Shown here: piece after piece, positions 9,728-18,929 of the stretch
How positions within the stretch are numbered: position 1 is the first letter of the stretch
How the letters are laid out: each line of letters opens with the position of its first letter
Origin: a bacterium
GTDB lineage: Bacteria; JACRDZ01; JAJRWM01
DNA: 34,421 nt
Assembly (NCBI GenBank): GCA_024276815.1
Contig: JAJRWM010000118.1
Coordinates: forward strand, 1-34,421
Direction: 5' to 3'
Position numbers and translations under genes: made by a program
The notes under the pieces: generated by a model
The model's input: only the letters and a program-made list of their open reading frames with translations
Told to the model about the DNA's origin: nothing
Database searches by the model: none

Positions 9728-10681
9728 TTATATCAGGCCTTCTTGCAGAAGGTCCTTCAGCCAGGCCGTTTCCCGCCGCAGGCCGGTTTTTATGTCAACC
9801 AGCGGATTATACTTTAATTCCCGCTGAGCCTTACTGATAGAGGCGGCGGTATGCTTAACGTCGCCTTTTTGCCAGTCGAGATATTTAATCTTCAAGGGCT
9901 TGCCAAGGATCAGCTTCAACTCGTCGAATACCCGGTTTATGCTGATACGGGAACCGCCGCCGATGTTGTACACTTCTCCCGGACGGCCGCTGAGAGCCGC
10001 CCGCAGGTTCGCTTCCACAGCGTCAGTGTAAAAGGTGAAATCCCGGGTTTGCTCGCCGTTGCCATAAACCTGAATTACCTCGCCCTCAAGACCGGCCCTG
10101 ATAAATTTGTGAAACGCCATATCGGGCCTTTGCCGAGGACCGTAAACGGTAAAATATCTTAAGGAAACCGTTGGCACCCGGAAGTTTTTATAATAGAGAT
10201 AACAGAGGTTTTCCGCCGCCAGCTTGGTTACTCCGTACGGAGAAACCGGGCAGAGCCGGTCATCTTCCCGCATGGGGAAGCTGTCAACATCACCATAGAC
10301 CGAGGAACTGGAAGCGTAAATAAATTTTTTAAGCGGGTATCTTTTGGCGCACTCCAGAAGACGCTGGGTAACCTCGATATTACAACTGGTATAAATCTCG
10401 AAATCTTTGCCCCAACTGGCTCGGACGCCGGCCTGGGCGGCCTGGTGAAAGACATACTCCTGATCTTCGAAAAGCCCGGCGAGGGGGAACGATTTTAAAT
10501 CGGCCTCGATAAACCGGTAATTTTGATGGGTTAGGGCCGTTCTCAGGTTGTTCTTTTTAATTTTCGAGCTGTAATAATCGGTAAAACAATCCACCCCGAT
10601 TACCAGGTGTCCCTCTGCCAACAATTTTTCCGAAAGGTGCGAGCCGATAAAACCGGCCGCCCCCGTGACCAAACATTTCAT
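9728..10681 (-). CDS. NAD-dependent sugar-nucleotide epimerase (extended SDR, GalE/UDP-glucuronate 4-epimerase type)
   Basis: This 317-residue extended short-chain dehydrogenase has the NAD-binding GAAGFIGSH at residues 7-15, the catalytic serine region IYASSSSVYGD, and the YxxxK motif in YGVTKLAAE. Further family motifs are SLRYFTVYGPRQRPDMA, NGEQTRDFTFYTDAVEA and a C-terminal YNIGGGSRISI. The proline-arginine-rich YGPRQRPDMA loop points to UDP-glucuronate 4-epimerases or related UDP-glucose/GlcNAc epimerases; the substrate cannot be fixed from sequence alone. The product would feed surface polysaccharide or LPS. The start ATG 10681 has AGGGACG upstream. The gene diverges from the GspN-like gene across a 179-bp region. 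No lesion is seen. Confidence 0.85.
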   Translation of the reverse strand: MKCLVTGAAGFIGSHLSEKLLAEGHLVIGVDCFTDYYSSKIKKNNLRTALTHQNYRFIEADLKSFPLAGLFEDQEYVFHQAAQAGVRASWGKDFEIYTSCNIEVTQRLLECAKRYPLKKFIYASSSSVYGDVDSFPMREDDRLCPVSPYGVTKLAAENLCYLYYKNFRVPTVSLRYFTVYGPRQRPDMAFHKFIRAGLEGEVIQVYGNGEQTRDFTFYTDAVEANLRAALSGRPGEVYNIGGGSRISINRVFDELKLILGKPLKIKYLDWQKGDVKHTAASISKAQRELKYNPLVDIKTGLRRETAWLKDLLQEGLI

Positions 10682-10755
10682 TACCGTCCCTATCGTTAAT
10701 TTTATTGGCCCGGCTGAGGCCCAAGCTTGTCAAGATGATAAAACTGGCACGGCCG

Positions 10756-10784
10756 ATTATAACTTAAAGGCGAATTAATGAAAA
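10756..10784 (-). promoter_or_regulatory. Candidate promoter of the epimerase gene
   Basis: On the minus strand TTTTCA (10784-10779, 4 of 6) is followed after 17 bp by a perfect TATAAT (10761-10756). The leader would be about 70 nt. The weak -35 makes this tentative. Confidence 0.4.
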
Positions 10785-10819
10785 GCCGATTGCCCGCCCG
10801 GTCCAAAGAATATTTGAGG

Positions 10820-10849
10820 TTGGCTTGCTCTCTCCCTTTAGTTTATAAT
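10820..10849 (+). promoter_or_regulatory. Candidate promoter of the GspN-like gene
   Basis: TTGGCT (10820-10825) and a perfect TATAAT (10844-10849) are separated by 18 bp. The transcript would begin around 10855-10857, only about 5 nt before the ATG at 10861, so the message would be nearly leaderless. Confidence 0.45.
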
Positions 10850-10860
10850 AAGCAGTTATT

Positions 10861-11727
10861 ATGACTACTCGCAAAAAAATACTGTTCGCCAGCCTCTACC
10901 TGCTGCTTTTCCTGGTGTTAACCTTCTCTTTCCTGTTGCTGAAATTTCCCTATCGGCCCTTTATCCGCAAAGAAATTACCCGGTTCGCCCGGCAATATAA
11001 CTTTCTGGCTGAATACTCTGAGCTGGAATATGAGTTTCCAAATCACTTGGCGTTTAACGATTTTGTCCTGAAAGACCCGGCCATCCCGGCTCCCTATAAC
11101 AACGAGGTGCTGAAGCTGAAAAAACTTGAGTTGTCAGCGGTGCCATTTCCGCTAAAGAATGAGGTCGTTGTGACGTTTCAGGCCTCAGGGTACAGCGGCC
11201 GGTTGTCCGGGCAGGAACGTTTTAACTGGCGGGACAACTCGCACGACCTGGAAGCTGGGTTCCGGGATCTTGAACTCCACGACTATCCCCTCTGGGACAG
11301 AGTCACCCTGTTTACTTCCCTTGAGGGCCGCCTGGAAGGACGGCTGAATTTAAGAGGAAAATCCCTGAAAGACCTGCGGGGGAGGCTCGAGCTGAACCTG
11401 AAGGAAGCGGTCATTAAGGGTGTCAAAGCGCCCAGCCTGTTCAACGAGTTGAAATTCACGAAATCATCCGCGCTGTTAAGCCTGAAAGGGCGAAGACTGA
11501 AGATTGACCGGGTATCGCTGACCGGCGATATGTTCAAGGTGGAAGCGGACGGGGTAATGTCTCTAGCCGATAACCCGGGCGCGACTCCCCTGAACATGTC
11601 GATCAAGGTCTATCCGGTGCTTTTCGGCGCCAGCATCAACCTGCCGCTTCTGCCGCGGCAACAGCGGGAGTTTTTCAAACTACAGCTAAAAGGAACCCTG
11701 CGGCGGCCGCTGATTACTTCGCCTTAG
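10861..11727 (+). CDS. GspN/AsmA-like membrane-anchored protein
   Basis: This is the only convincing plus-strand gene. The 288-residue product has one N-terminal membrane helix (residues about 8-27, ILFASLYLLLFLVLTF) and then a long region of alternating beta-strand character with internal similarity to AsmA-like or GspN proteins (LEGRLEGRLNLRGKSL, MSIKVYPVLF and the terminal LKGTLRRPLITSP). GspN is an accessory protein of type II secretion that spans the inner membrane and faces the periplasm; AsmA-like proteins are linked to lipid or outer-membrane transport. No other secretion gene is in the window, so I leave the name open. No Shine-Dalgarno precedes the ATG and a TATAAT lies 11 bp upstream, which fits a leaderless message. 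The last 14 bp overlap tail-to-tail with the guanylyltransferase-like gene. Confidence 0.55.
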   Translation: MTTRKKILFASLYLLLFLVLTFSFLLLKFPYRPFIRKEITRFARQYNFLAEYSELEYEFPNHLAFNDFVLKDPAIPAPYNNEVLKLKKLELSAVPFPLKNEVVVTFQASGYSGRLSGQERFNWRDNSHDLEAGFRDLELHDYPLWDRVTLFTSLEGRLEGRLNLRGKSLKDLRGRLELNLKEAVIKGVKAPSLFNELKFTKSSALLSLKGRRLKIDRVSLTGDMFKVEADGVMSLADNPGATPLNMSIKVYPVLFGASINLPLLPRQQREFFKLQLKGTLRRPLITSP

Positions 11728-14206
11728 ATTTCGCCGGTTTGCCAAACAGGGTCTCTTTCATCCGGGCCACCATCTTGTCGGCGTCCTTCTGACTGGTGCT
11801 TTCAGCGTAAATATGAAGCGAGGGCAGTTCGCTGTCCGGCAGGACCAGAACCCATTTTTGACTGGTTTCATTGATTTTGACGCCGTCAATCAGGTCCAGC
11901 TTGTCCGATTCCGCTTCCTCGATTAAAGAGCGCATCACCTCGCCCTTCATTTCCCAGGGACAATCCACCGTGTCCCAGGCGATATAATGAGACGGCAGTA
12001 AACTGACAATCTGGGAGACGGATTTCTTGTAGAAAGAGATCAGCTCGACAATTTTAGCCAAAGTGGAAACGATATCGAGAACCGGGTAGAAATCAGGGAA
12101 AATGATATGTCCCTGATCGTCGCCGGCGATAATGACTCCCTTCCTGGCCGCCGTTCTAATCAAAGACTCGCGACTGGTCTTGGTCCAGACAACCGAACGG
12201 AAGAATTGCTTGGCCATCTGCTCAACTATCTTCGAGATCGTCACCGGCACCGCGACCGAGCCGCTTTTGGTGTACTTCATTTGCAGGAAACAAAGAGCCA
12301 AAAGCAACTTCTCACCGGGAACCCGGACGCCTTTTTCATTGAAAAGTTCCAAGCTCTCGTTCCCCAGGTCCAAAATAACGCCAAAATCAGCCTTGACGTC
12401 GCCGACAACCTTGCTGATCTCAAGCCTGAGAGCCGCCAAATCATGAGTTTCCGAGAGGTTCTCGTTCAGCATGACAACTTCACACTGCAATTCCTCGAAT
12501 ATCGTCCGGAACGTCGGGGGGATACCATTGCCCATGAAATTAGCGACTATCTTTAAACCCCGCCGGGAAATCGCTTCCCGGTCCAGAGAATCCAGAAAAC
12601 TCTGAACATAGCTTTCGTCCAGCTTGGAAACAGGTTTGATCATACCCATTTCAGCGCCGTAAACCCGGCGAAAATCTTCCCGAAAGAAAATAGTCTCAAC
12701 CTTCTTCTGCTTGCCCCGATCAAGATCAAGACCCTTTGAATCGTAAAACTCCATGCTCAGGGAGTTTTCCTGCCCGGGAGTCGGTTTTACATAAATACCG
12801 CCGCTCACCCCCAAGGCCCCGACCCCGTAGCGAACAACCGCCGCCGGCAAAGCGTCCGCGTCAACGACATTGACCCCAACCGTGATCAGGCCGCTCTCAA
12901 TGACTCTCTTGAAGACCTGGCAGAGATGGTTCCCGCAGCCGGCAACCAGGATATTCGACCCTTTGGGTAAAGAGGAACCGAAAGCGGAACTGAGCTTGGT
13001 CGCGAATTCCGGAGTTATATCAACATTGGTGCGGCCGCTGACCCCGTAGGCGCCGAAGAGGTTTTTCCGCCAGCGTTCACCCCAGATCAGACTGGTTGAA
13101 AGAGAGGTTCCCATTTCGATAATTTTATTGGGCCAGATCTTGACGTTGGGCTGAATGGCGCTGTGTTCGCCCACCACGCAGTCATCGCTGATTATCGCGC
13201 CCTCAAAAACGGTTACCTGCGGTTCGGTGGTGACATTTTTACCCAAAACAGCGCCCCGTATCTCGGTTTTCCGGCTTAAATAGCACTTATTCCAGAGGAT
13301 GCCTTTTTTTATGGTGACACCCGGCCCGATATAGCAATCATCGCCAATGGTCGTGCCCTCGCTGATGACGGCGTTTTTCTCGATGACGCAGTTTTTGCCG
13401 ATTAGGGCCGGCGCTTCAATAACCGCCTTGGGATGAACCTGGGTTCCCTCGCCCACCCATACGCCCGGAGAAATTTCCTCGCCCGGCATTTCTATGCCGA
13501 CTTCGCCATTCAAAGCGCAGTAGTGAGTCTGGCGGTACTCAACCAGGTCGCCGATGTCGCACCAGAAATCTTTGGTTATATATCCGTATAAAGGAGCCTG
13601 CTTTTCCAGAAGCTTAGGGAATAACTGGTGGCCGAAATCGTAAACTTCCCCGTAAGGTATGTCTTCAAATATCTCCGGCTCAAAAATATAAATCCCGGTG
13701 TTGGCAGCGTTACTGAAAACCTCGCCCCAGGCCGGTTTTTCCAGAAACCGGGTAATCCGTCCCTTTTTATCCGTGATGACGACTCCGTATTCCAAGGGAT
13801 AATCAACCTGTTTTAAAACTATCGTGGCCAGGGCCTTGCTTTTCTTGTGGAACCTGACAGCGGCGGTAAGATCGACATTGGAGATACCGTCGCCGCTCAT
13901 GACCAGGAAGGTCTCGTTAAAATACTGTTCTACCTTCTTGACCCCGCCGGCGGTGCCCATTAAAATTTCCTCAGGCGAATAGAATATGCTCATCCCGAAA
14001 GACGAGCCGTCGCCGAAATAATCTTTTATTAAGTGAGGTTGAGAATGCAGGTTGATGGCGACTTCATTGATTCGGTGCCTTTTTAACAGGTTTAAAACAT
14101 GTTCCAGTACCGGGGAGTTGACAACCGGAACCATTGGTTTGGGTATGGTGCAGGTTAGAGGCCGTAAACGGGTTCCCACGCCCGCGGCCATGACCATCGC
14201 TCTCAT
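11714..14206 (-). CDS. Mannose-1-phosphate guanylyltransferase-like protein with hexapeptide and degenerate phosphohexomutase domains
   Basis: The 830-residue protein has three parts. Residues 1-235 form a nucleotidyltransferase with the signature MAAGVGTRLRPLT, IPKPMVPVVNSP and FLVMSGDGI. Residues about 250-370 form a left-handed beta-helix of hexapeptide repeats (VIEKNAVISEGTTIGDDCYI). Residues about 385-820 match the phosphoglucomutase/phosphomannomutase fold (FGAYGVSGRTNVDITPEF). The nucleotidyltransferase should join NTP and a hexose 1-phosphate, probably making GDP-mannose or a related NDP-sugar. The mutase part lacks both hallmark motifs: the phosphoserine loop TASHNP is replaced by KPTPGQ, and the metal loop DGDADR by LDLGNES. 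A catalytic mutase role is therefore doubtful; the same fused architecture with altered loops occurs in Firmicutes and cyanobacteria. The gene is last in the superoperon, 9 bp after the PGI/PMI gene, which supplies its likely precursor pathway. Confidence 0.85.
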   Translation of the reverse strand: MRAMVMAAGVGTRLRPLTCTIPKPMVPVVNSPVLEHVLNLLKRHRINEVAINLHSQPHLIKDYFGDGSSFGMSIFYSPEEILMGTAGGVKKVEQYFNETFLVMSGDGISNVDLTAAVRFHKKSKALATIVLKQVDYPLEYGVVITDKKGRITRFLEKPAWGEVFSNAANTGIYIFEPEIFEDIPYGEVYDFGHQLFPKLLEKQAPLYGYITKDFWCDIGDLVEYRQTHYCALNGEVGIEMPGEEISPGVWVGEGTQVHPKAVIEAPALIGKNCVIEKNAVISEGTTIGDDCYIGPGVTIKKGILWNKCYLSRKTEIRGAVLGKNVTTEPQVTVFEGAIISDDCVVGEHSAIQPNVKIWPNKIIEMGTSLSTSLIWGERWRKNLFGAYGVSGRTNVDITPEFATKLSSAFGSSLPKGSNILVAGCGNHLCQVFKRVIESGLITVGVNVVDADALPAAVVRYGVGALGVSGGIYVKPTPGQENSLSMEFYDSKGLDLDRGKQKKVETIFFREDFRRVYGAEMGMIKPVSKLDESYVQSFLDSLDREAISRRGLKIVANFMGNGIPPTFRTIFEELQCEVVMLNENLSETHDLAALRLEISKVVGDVKADFGVILDLGNESLELFNEKGVRVPGEKLLLALCFLQMKYTKSGSVAVPVTISKIVEQMAKQFFRSVVWTKTSRESLIRTAARKGVIIAGDDQGHIIFPDFYPVLDIVSTLAKIVELISFYKKSVSQIVSLLPSHYIAWDTVDCPWEMKGEVMRSLIEEAESDKLDLIDGVKINETSQKWVLVLPDSELPSLHIYAESTSQKDADKMVARMKETLFGKPAKSKAK

Positions 14207-14215
14207 TTACACTCC

Positions 14216-15298
14216 TTATGTGGTTTCTCTCGCCAGTTTTTTTTTAATATAATCAATCACATCAATGGGCGTCGGGTCCACCTGGTTGAAGACGCCTAAA
14301 AAGTAACTGACATAGTCGCCAAGGTAGATCAGGGAAAATATCCGGGCCAGCAACGAATCGCCCTGGCTCTCAACTTCGATCATATCGCCGGCCTTGGGGC
14401 CGATAACGCGTTGACAAAGTCTCATCCTCCGCTGGTTGCGGGGATGGTCGTCTTTGTCCTTGAGAAAGATCGCGCCCAACAACCAGTTTATTTCGTTGTT
14501 GTTGCCCCAGCCAACTATTTCAGCATGGGTCGCTTCGGGGAAAACATTCTGAAAGGCGGGCTGCTTGGCGTTTTCATTGATCTGTTTTTTCCAACGTAAG
14601 GCCACGCCGCCGAAATGCTCCTGACAGGCGTATATTACCGGTAATTTACCATGCAGATGATAGGCGATTTTTTTGGCCGGGTTATCCACGACGTCCGAGA
14701 CGACGCAGTACGATTTGTTGAGCTGTTTGATTAAAGAAACGGTTTCCGTTATCTCTTGATTTTGCTCCTCGATCAGTCCCATCCTGGCGCAGATTACTAA
14801 AAGCGGAAAGAACAGATAACCGATTGTCGTGCGGGGCGGCATCCCTCCCGGCAGGAGGATTAAAGGGTTGCGGTCCTTCGAGCAAAGCTCTTTTAACCGT
14901 CCCCCCGAAGTTATTCCCAAAATCGGGCATTTTCGTTCCCTGGCCTGGGCGTAGCAACTTAAAGTCTCTTCGGTATCGCCGGAATAGCTTAGCGCGATCA
15001 ACAAGGCGTCGGATTTTACCCAGGCCGGCAGGTTATAATCCCGGTTCAGATATATGGGAACCCGGCAACGGCTGTTCAGATACGACCTCAACAGCTCTCC
15101 GCCCATTCCGGAACCGCCCATACCCTGAATGATAATTTGGGCCGGCCGTTGGGGAATACCCGCCGGATCAAAGTCTTCCCCGATCTGGCGAGCCTCCTGG
15201 CACTGACCGGCAAAATTCTCCAACACCAGGTTCATCCGGGCGGCGTCTATTTTATGTATCAGTTCCATATCGTCCAGATGCACTTCAAGCTCCGGCAT
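14216..15298 (-). CDS. Bifunctional phosphoglucose/phosphomannose isomerase
   Basis: This 360-residue protein matches the bifunctional PGI/PMI family (SIS fold with a PGI C-terminal domain), which interconverts glucose-6-phosphate, fructose-6-phosphate and mannose-6-phosphate. The first SIS domain shows IIIQGMGGSGMGGELL and ALSYSGDTEETL. The second half carries KKQINENAKQPAF and PEATHAEIVGW, where the Glu and His match the catalytic pair of the family. No membrane segment or signal peptide is seen. The start codon overlaps the ptsI stop by one base (TAATG), so translation is probably coupled. It lies between the PTS genes and the guanylyltransferase-like gene and so bridges imported hexose phosphates, glycolysis and NDP-mannose supply. 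Confidence 0.88.
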   Translation of the reverse strand: MPELEVHLDDMELIHKIDAARMNLVLENFAGQCQEARQIGEDFDPAGIPQRPAQIIIQGMGGSGMGGELLRSYLNSRCRVPIYLNRDYNLPAWVKSDALLIALSYSGDTEETLSCYAQARERKCPILGITSGGRLKELCSKDRNPLILLPGGMPPRTTIGYLFFPLLVICARMGLIEEQNQEITETVSLIKQLNKSYCVVSDVVDNPAKKIAYHLHGKLPVIYACQEHFGGVALRWKKQINENAKQPAFQNVFPEATHAEIVGWGNNNEINWLLGAIFLKDKDDHPRNQRRMRLCQRVIGPKAGDMIEVESQGDSLLARIFSLIYLGDYVSYFLGVFNQVDPTPIDVIDYIKKKLARETT

Positions 15299-17076
15299 TA
15301 AAATACCTCAACGATCAAACTTGAGATATTCTCCCGGGCTAACTGGTATATCTCCTCAGGGTAATGCAAATCCAACGCTTTTTGAGCGATTTCCCGGGCA
15401 TCCTTGAGAGTAACGGCCCGAATGATTTTTTTCATTTCCGGTATGGAAACCGCGCTCATGGACAGTTCGTCTAACCCCATTCCCAACAGAATCAGGGCGA
15501 ACAGGGGATTGCCGGCCATTTCGCCGCACATACCAACCCAGATACTGTGACTGTGAGCGGCGACGATGATCTGCTTGATTATCCGCAAGATCGCCGGGTG
15601 CAGCGGTTCATAAAGATAGGTGATATTCTCATTGCCCCTTTCAACCGCCAGGGTATATTGAATCAAGTCATTGGTGCCGATACTGAAAAAGTCACATGAC
15701 TTCGCCAGGATATCAGCGGTCAGGGCGGCGGAGGGAATTTCGATCATGGCTCCGACCTCCATCTCCTCATTGAAAGAGACGCCCTCTTTTCTTAGCTGAC
15801 CCTGTACTTCAGCCAGTATTTTTTTAGCCTGCTCCATCTCGTCAACGCCGGAGATCATCGGAAACATGATCTTCAGGTTACCATAAGCGCTGGCTCTGAG
15901 TATCGCCCGAAGTTGCTTGGTGAACATTTCCGGATATCTGAGACATAAACGAATCGCCCGCAGTCCCAGGAAGGGGTTGTCCTCCGTTTCGAAGTCGAGA
16001 TACGAGGTGAACTTATCCCCGCCGAGATCAACTGTGCGGATAATCACCGGGTAAGGAGCGTTGGCCATAGCGACTTCCTTGTAGGCCTGGAACTGTTCTT
16101 ACTCGCCGGGCAGGCTACTACGGTTCATATACAGAAACTCGGTGCGGTACAGGCCAATGCCCCGGGCGCCGTGTTCCAAGGCCGACGGCACCTCGGAAGG
16201 GAATTCAATGTTGGCGGCCAGTTCAACCAGGTGACCATCCCGGGTTTCCGCCGGCAGTTCCTTTAATTTGTATAACTCGCGGTCAATCTGGTCTAACCGC
16301 GCCCTGATCTTGCGATAGCGTTCCTTGGTGGTCTCGTCAGGGTTGATAATGACCAGACCCTGCTGTCCGTCAATAATCAGTTCGTCGCCGGTCTGAACTT
16401 GTTTGGTAATGTCCTTAAGACCGACAACCGCCGGTATTTCCAGAGACCGGGCGACAATCGCGGTATGCGAGGTCGACCCACCGATATCGGTCGCGAATCC
16501 CAAAACCTTGTTACGCACCATCTGGGCGGTGTCGGAGGGGGAAAGGTCATGAATGATGATGATGGTTTCCTGTTTCAGGTCCGCCAGGGAGATTTTTTCT
16601 TCCGTTTCCGTTAAATGTTTCAGCAACCTTCGGCCAATATCCTTGACATCGGCGTTGCGCTCTCTGAGGTACTCGTCATCCATGGAGAGAAACAGCTTGG
16701 CCAGTTTGTCAAGAACCTGCTTGAGAGCGTACTCGGCGTTAATCTGATTGTCGCGTATGAGACTGATAGTCTCATCAATCAGCATCTGGTCTTCCAGCAT
16801 CAACAGGTGGGCGTCAAAGATATGAGCGTGCTTCTCGCCGACTCTCCGGGCGATGATCTCCTTGACATGATTTACTTCTGTTTTGGTTTTCTCCACCGCC
16901 AGCTCAAAGCGGCTGACCTCGTCATCAATGCCATGATCAGCGATGTTCCGCCGCCGGGTCTTGATCTCTTCCATGCCGATAAGCAACACCGGACCCAGGA
17001 CCACTCCCGGGGAAGCGATAACTCCCTTGACCATAACGTTGGTTCGCACATTGTGCTTGTTTGGATTCTCCACCAT
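15298..17076 (-). pseudogene. ptsI: PTS enzyme I, interrupted by an in-frame TAA
   Basis: Enzyme I takes phosphate from PEP and passes it to HPr. The reading frame is 592 codons plus stop, normal for the family, but codon 326 is TAA (16099-16101). Before it lie the HPr-binding helices and the phosphohistidine motif GGSTSHTAIVAR (His about 204). After it lie the PEP-binding barrel with RTVDLGGDKF, IGTNDLIQYTLAVERG and the GMCGEMAGNP cysteine motif. E. coli EI reads LPTEEEQF where this gene reads LPGE-stop-EQF, so the stop replaces a conserved Glu with no frameshift. The break falls inside the barrel, after GLYRTEFLYM, not at the domain linker, so two working half-proteins are unlikely. The C-terminal ORF could restart at ATG 16068, which has AAGGAAG upstream. 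ATG 17076 overlaps the ptsH stop (TGATG) and has GGAG upstream. If the stop is real, no PEP-driven phosphorylation through this EI is expected. Confidence 0.93.
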
Positions 17077-17342
17077 CACTCTTCTCCAAAACCACTTTCA
17101 ATCAGCTCGGATAGTTTCCGCATAACAATTTCTTCATCTTCACCGTCAACGTAAAGAACCAGCTCCGAATCCCGGCCCGCGGCCAGGGTCAGGATACCCA
17201 TGATGCTTTTACCGTTAACCTTGTTGCCGTCCCGGGCTAAATACACATCCGCAACGTGTTGGTTGGTAATCCGCACCAGCAAAGCGGCTGGTCTCGCGTG
17301 TAAGCCTAATTTGTTCTTGATTATAAATGTTTTCTCGATCAT
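17076..17342 (-). CDS. ptsH: PTS phosphocarrier protein HPr
   Basis: The 88-residue cytoplasmic protein carries both phosphorylation sites of a regulated HPr: His15 in KLGLHARPAA, the site used by enzyme I, and Ser46 in NGKSIMGILTLAA, the site used by HPr kinase/phosphorylase. Both sit at the canonical positions. The presence of hprK upstream in the same gene run fits Ser46 control. It is 9 bp after the IID gene and overlaps the ptsI start by one base. No lesion is seen, which makes the broken ptsI next to it more surprising. Confidence 0.96.
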   Translation of the reverse strand: MIEKTFIIKNKLGLHARPAALLVRITNQHVADVYLARDGNKVNGKSIMGILTLAAGRDSELVLYVDGEDEEIVMRKLSELIESGFGEE

Positions 17343-17351
17343 CTCTCACTC

Positions 17352-18098
17352 TTAAAATATTAAAACGCAGCCCAAAAACAAGGTGATTAACAGCCACATC
17401 GGGGAAACGCCCCGACGCAGCAACAAAGACAGAAACAGGGTAATAACAGTAAAAATCAATAACAATAGATGGTAATTAACGTACTCCGGGATAGACCAGC
17501 CTACCCGGGCGGCGAAAACCGGCAAACTTCCCCCCAGAATAATCAAGCCCATCATCTTTAAAATCTTGATCAGGGTCTGACAGCGCAGGTTGAAAACAGA
17601 CTGGATGACTCCAAACTGTTGCTCGTATCCTTTCTTCAGGCCCCACCAGCGGGTAAACAGGTGGGGAACATTGTAAAGGATGAGAAAAACCAGCGGCGCC
17701 GTTTTCATTTGATAAACCAGGACCAAAAATACCGCGACCAGTCCGGCAAACGGTTTCAACGTCGCCCAGAACAAGGAATCGCCCAAAGCCGCGAAAGGTC
17801 CCATCATATTGATTTTTGCTTTTTTGATTTCCTCCTCGCCAGGCAGGCCATACTCCAGACGGCTTCTTTCCTGGCTGATAGTGTTGCCAATGATAAACGA
17901 CGCGAAATAAGGTTGAGTGTTAAAATATTCCAAGTGACGCCCGGCGATTCTCCGTTGCTCCCGGCTGTCCCTGGTTACGTGAGGAAGCGCCGGCAAAAGC
18001 GCGGTCAGAAAACCGATGTTTTGCATCCTCTCGTAATTCCAGTTCGCCTGGATAAAAAGAGATTGCCAGAATACTTTCAGCCGTTCAACGAATCTCAT
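17352..18098 (-). CDS. PTS mannose/fructose/sorbose-family IID component
   Basis: This 248-residue protein matches the EIID-AGA family. The N-terminal half has FIQANWNYERMQNIGFL, HLEYFNTQPYFASFIIG and GPFAALGDSLFWATLKP, which are characteristic of IID; the C-terminal half has several membrane helices. Together with IIC it forms the membrane channel of a mannose-type PTS transporter. It starts 3 bp after the IIC stop and precedes ptsH by 9 bp. The sugar specificity cannot be read from sequence. Length is slightly below the usual 270-300 residues but no domain appears missing. Confidence 0.9.
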   Translation of the reverse strand: MRFVERLKVFWQSLFIQANWNYERMQNIGFLTALLPALPHVTRDSREQRRIAGRHLEYFNTQPYFASFIIGNTISQERSRLEYGLPGEEEIKKAKINMMGPFAALGDSLFWATLKPFAGLVAVFLVLVYQMKTAPLVFLILYNVPHLFTRWWGLKKGYEQQFGVIQSVFNLRCQTLIKILKMMGLIILGGSLPVFAARVGWSIPEYVNYHLLLLIFTVITLFLSLLLRRGVSPMWLLITLFLGCVLIF

Positions 18099-18101
18099 AA
18101 T

Positions 18102-18920
18102 CTACCTCCACTCAATACCCTTCTTCACAACCAACAGGTAGATTACGGGAACCAGGGTCAGAACCAGACCCAAGGTATAAATTGTATACCACAAAACGTC
18201 CATCTTTACAACCCAAATCAGCAAAAACCCCCAGATAAATCCACCCCACATGAACAAAGAAAGATCTCTCCGGTAAAAAAGAGACATCAACGCGGCCAGA
18301 CCAAGAGCCGGCAACAAGTAATAATAGACCTTGAGGGGAATCGCCAACTGCCCGTTCAGTAAAATCTCTCCCCCCTGCCTGAGAGGTTCTCCCCACCAAT
18401 TAATCAGCCAATGTACCGGCAAGACAAAAACTAGCAATAACAACAAGATACGAGTAAAATTAAAGAGCAGTCCCCACCATTTCAAGCGATACAGCCCGGT
18501 GAAGTCGCCGGCTTCAAGATAATTCCCGGCTTTGGCTATCAAGCGGTTGTTGAAACGCCGCAACCAGACTTCGCTGGAATTACCGGCATGGCCTATCGGG
18601 ATCACGATAATTGTCATGATAACCATCAGGGCGTTGATATTCCAGCCGGTCATTTTCGAGATCATGATTAACCAGATAACGCCCAGGATACCCATCAGGG
18701 TGACATCCGGCGGAACATGACCGCCAATGGGAAGCGAACCGGCCCAGATCAGCTCCAGCAAAGCGCCCAGGAGCAAACCGTTAAAATAATCGCCCAGGCA
18801 GTAACCAATAACCGCGCCGGTAACAACCGGTCTCGATAACTGGAACTGCCCGAAACTGACCGAATCAAGACCAAGCAACGCTCCGATGAAACAAGCGCTG
18901 ACAATTTCAGTTAACATCAT
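18102..18920 (-). CDS. PTS mannose/fructose/sorbose-family IIC component
   Basis: This 272-residue hydrophobic protein matches the EII-Sor family. It shows an N-terminal region with GALLGLDSVSFGQFQLSRP, then LGALLELIWAGSLPIGGHVP, the conserved IIC signature, and about seven to eight membrane helices. It should form the sugar-translocating core with IID. It lies 9 bp after the GH57 gene, which separates it from the soluble IIA and IIB genes. The C-terminal half looks less conserved, and the total length is near the usual 260-270. Confidence 0.9.
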   Translation of the reverse strand: MMLTEIVSACFIGALLGLDSVSFGQFQLSRPVVTGAVIGYCLGDYFNGLLLGALLELIWAGSLPIGGHVPPDVTLMGILGVIWLIMISKMTGWNINALMVIMTIIVIPIGHAGNSSEVWLRRFNNRLIAKAGNYLEAGDFTGLYRLKWWGLLFNFTRILLLLLVFVLPVHWLINWWGEPLRQGGEILLNGQLAIPLKVYYYLLPALGLAALMSLFYRRDLSLFMWGGFIWGFLLIWVVKMDVLWYTIYTLGLVLTLVPVIYLLVVKKGIEWR

Positions 18921-18929
18921 TGCTCCGCC

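Noticed and set aside
15298-17076. Natural two-gene enzyme I (split EIN and EIC)
   Set aside because: The break lies inside the PEP-binding barrel after GLYRTEFLYM, the intervening codons remain homologous, and one codon change explains it.
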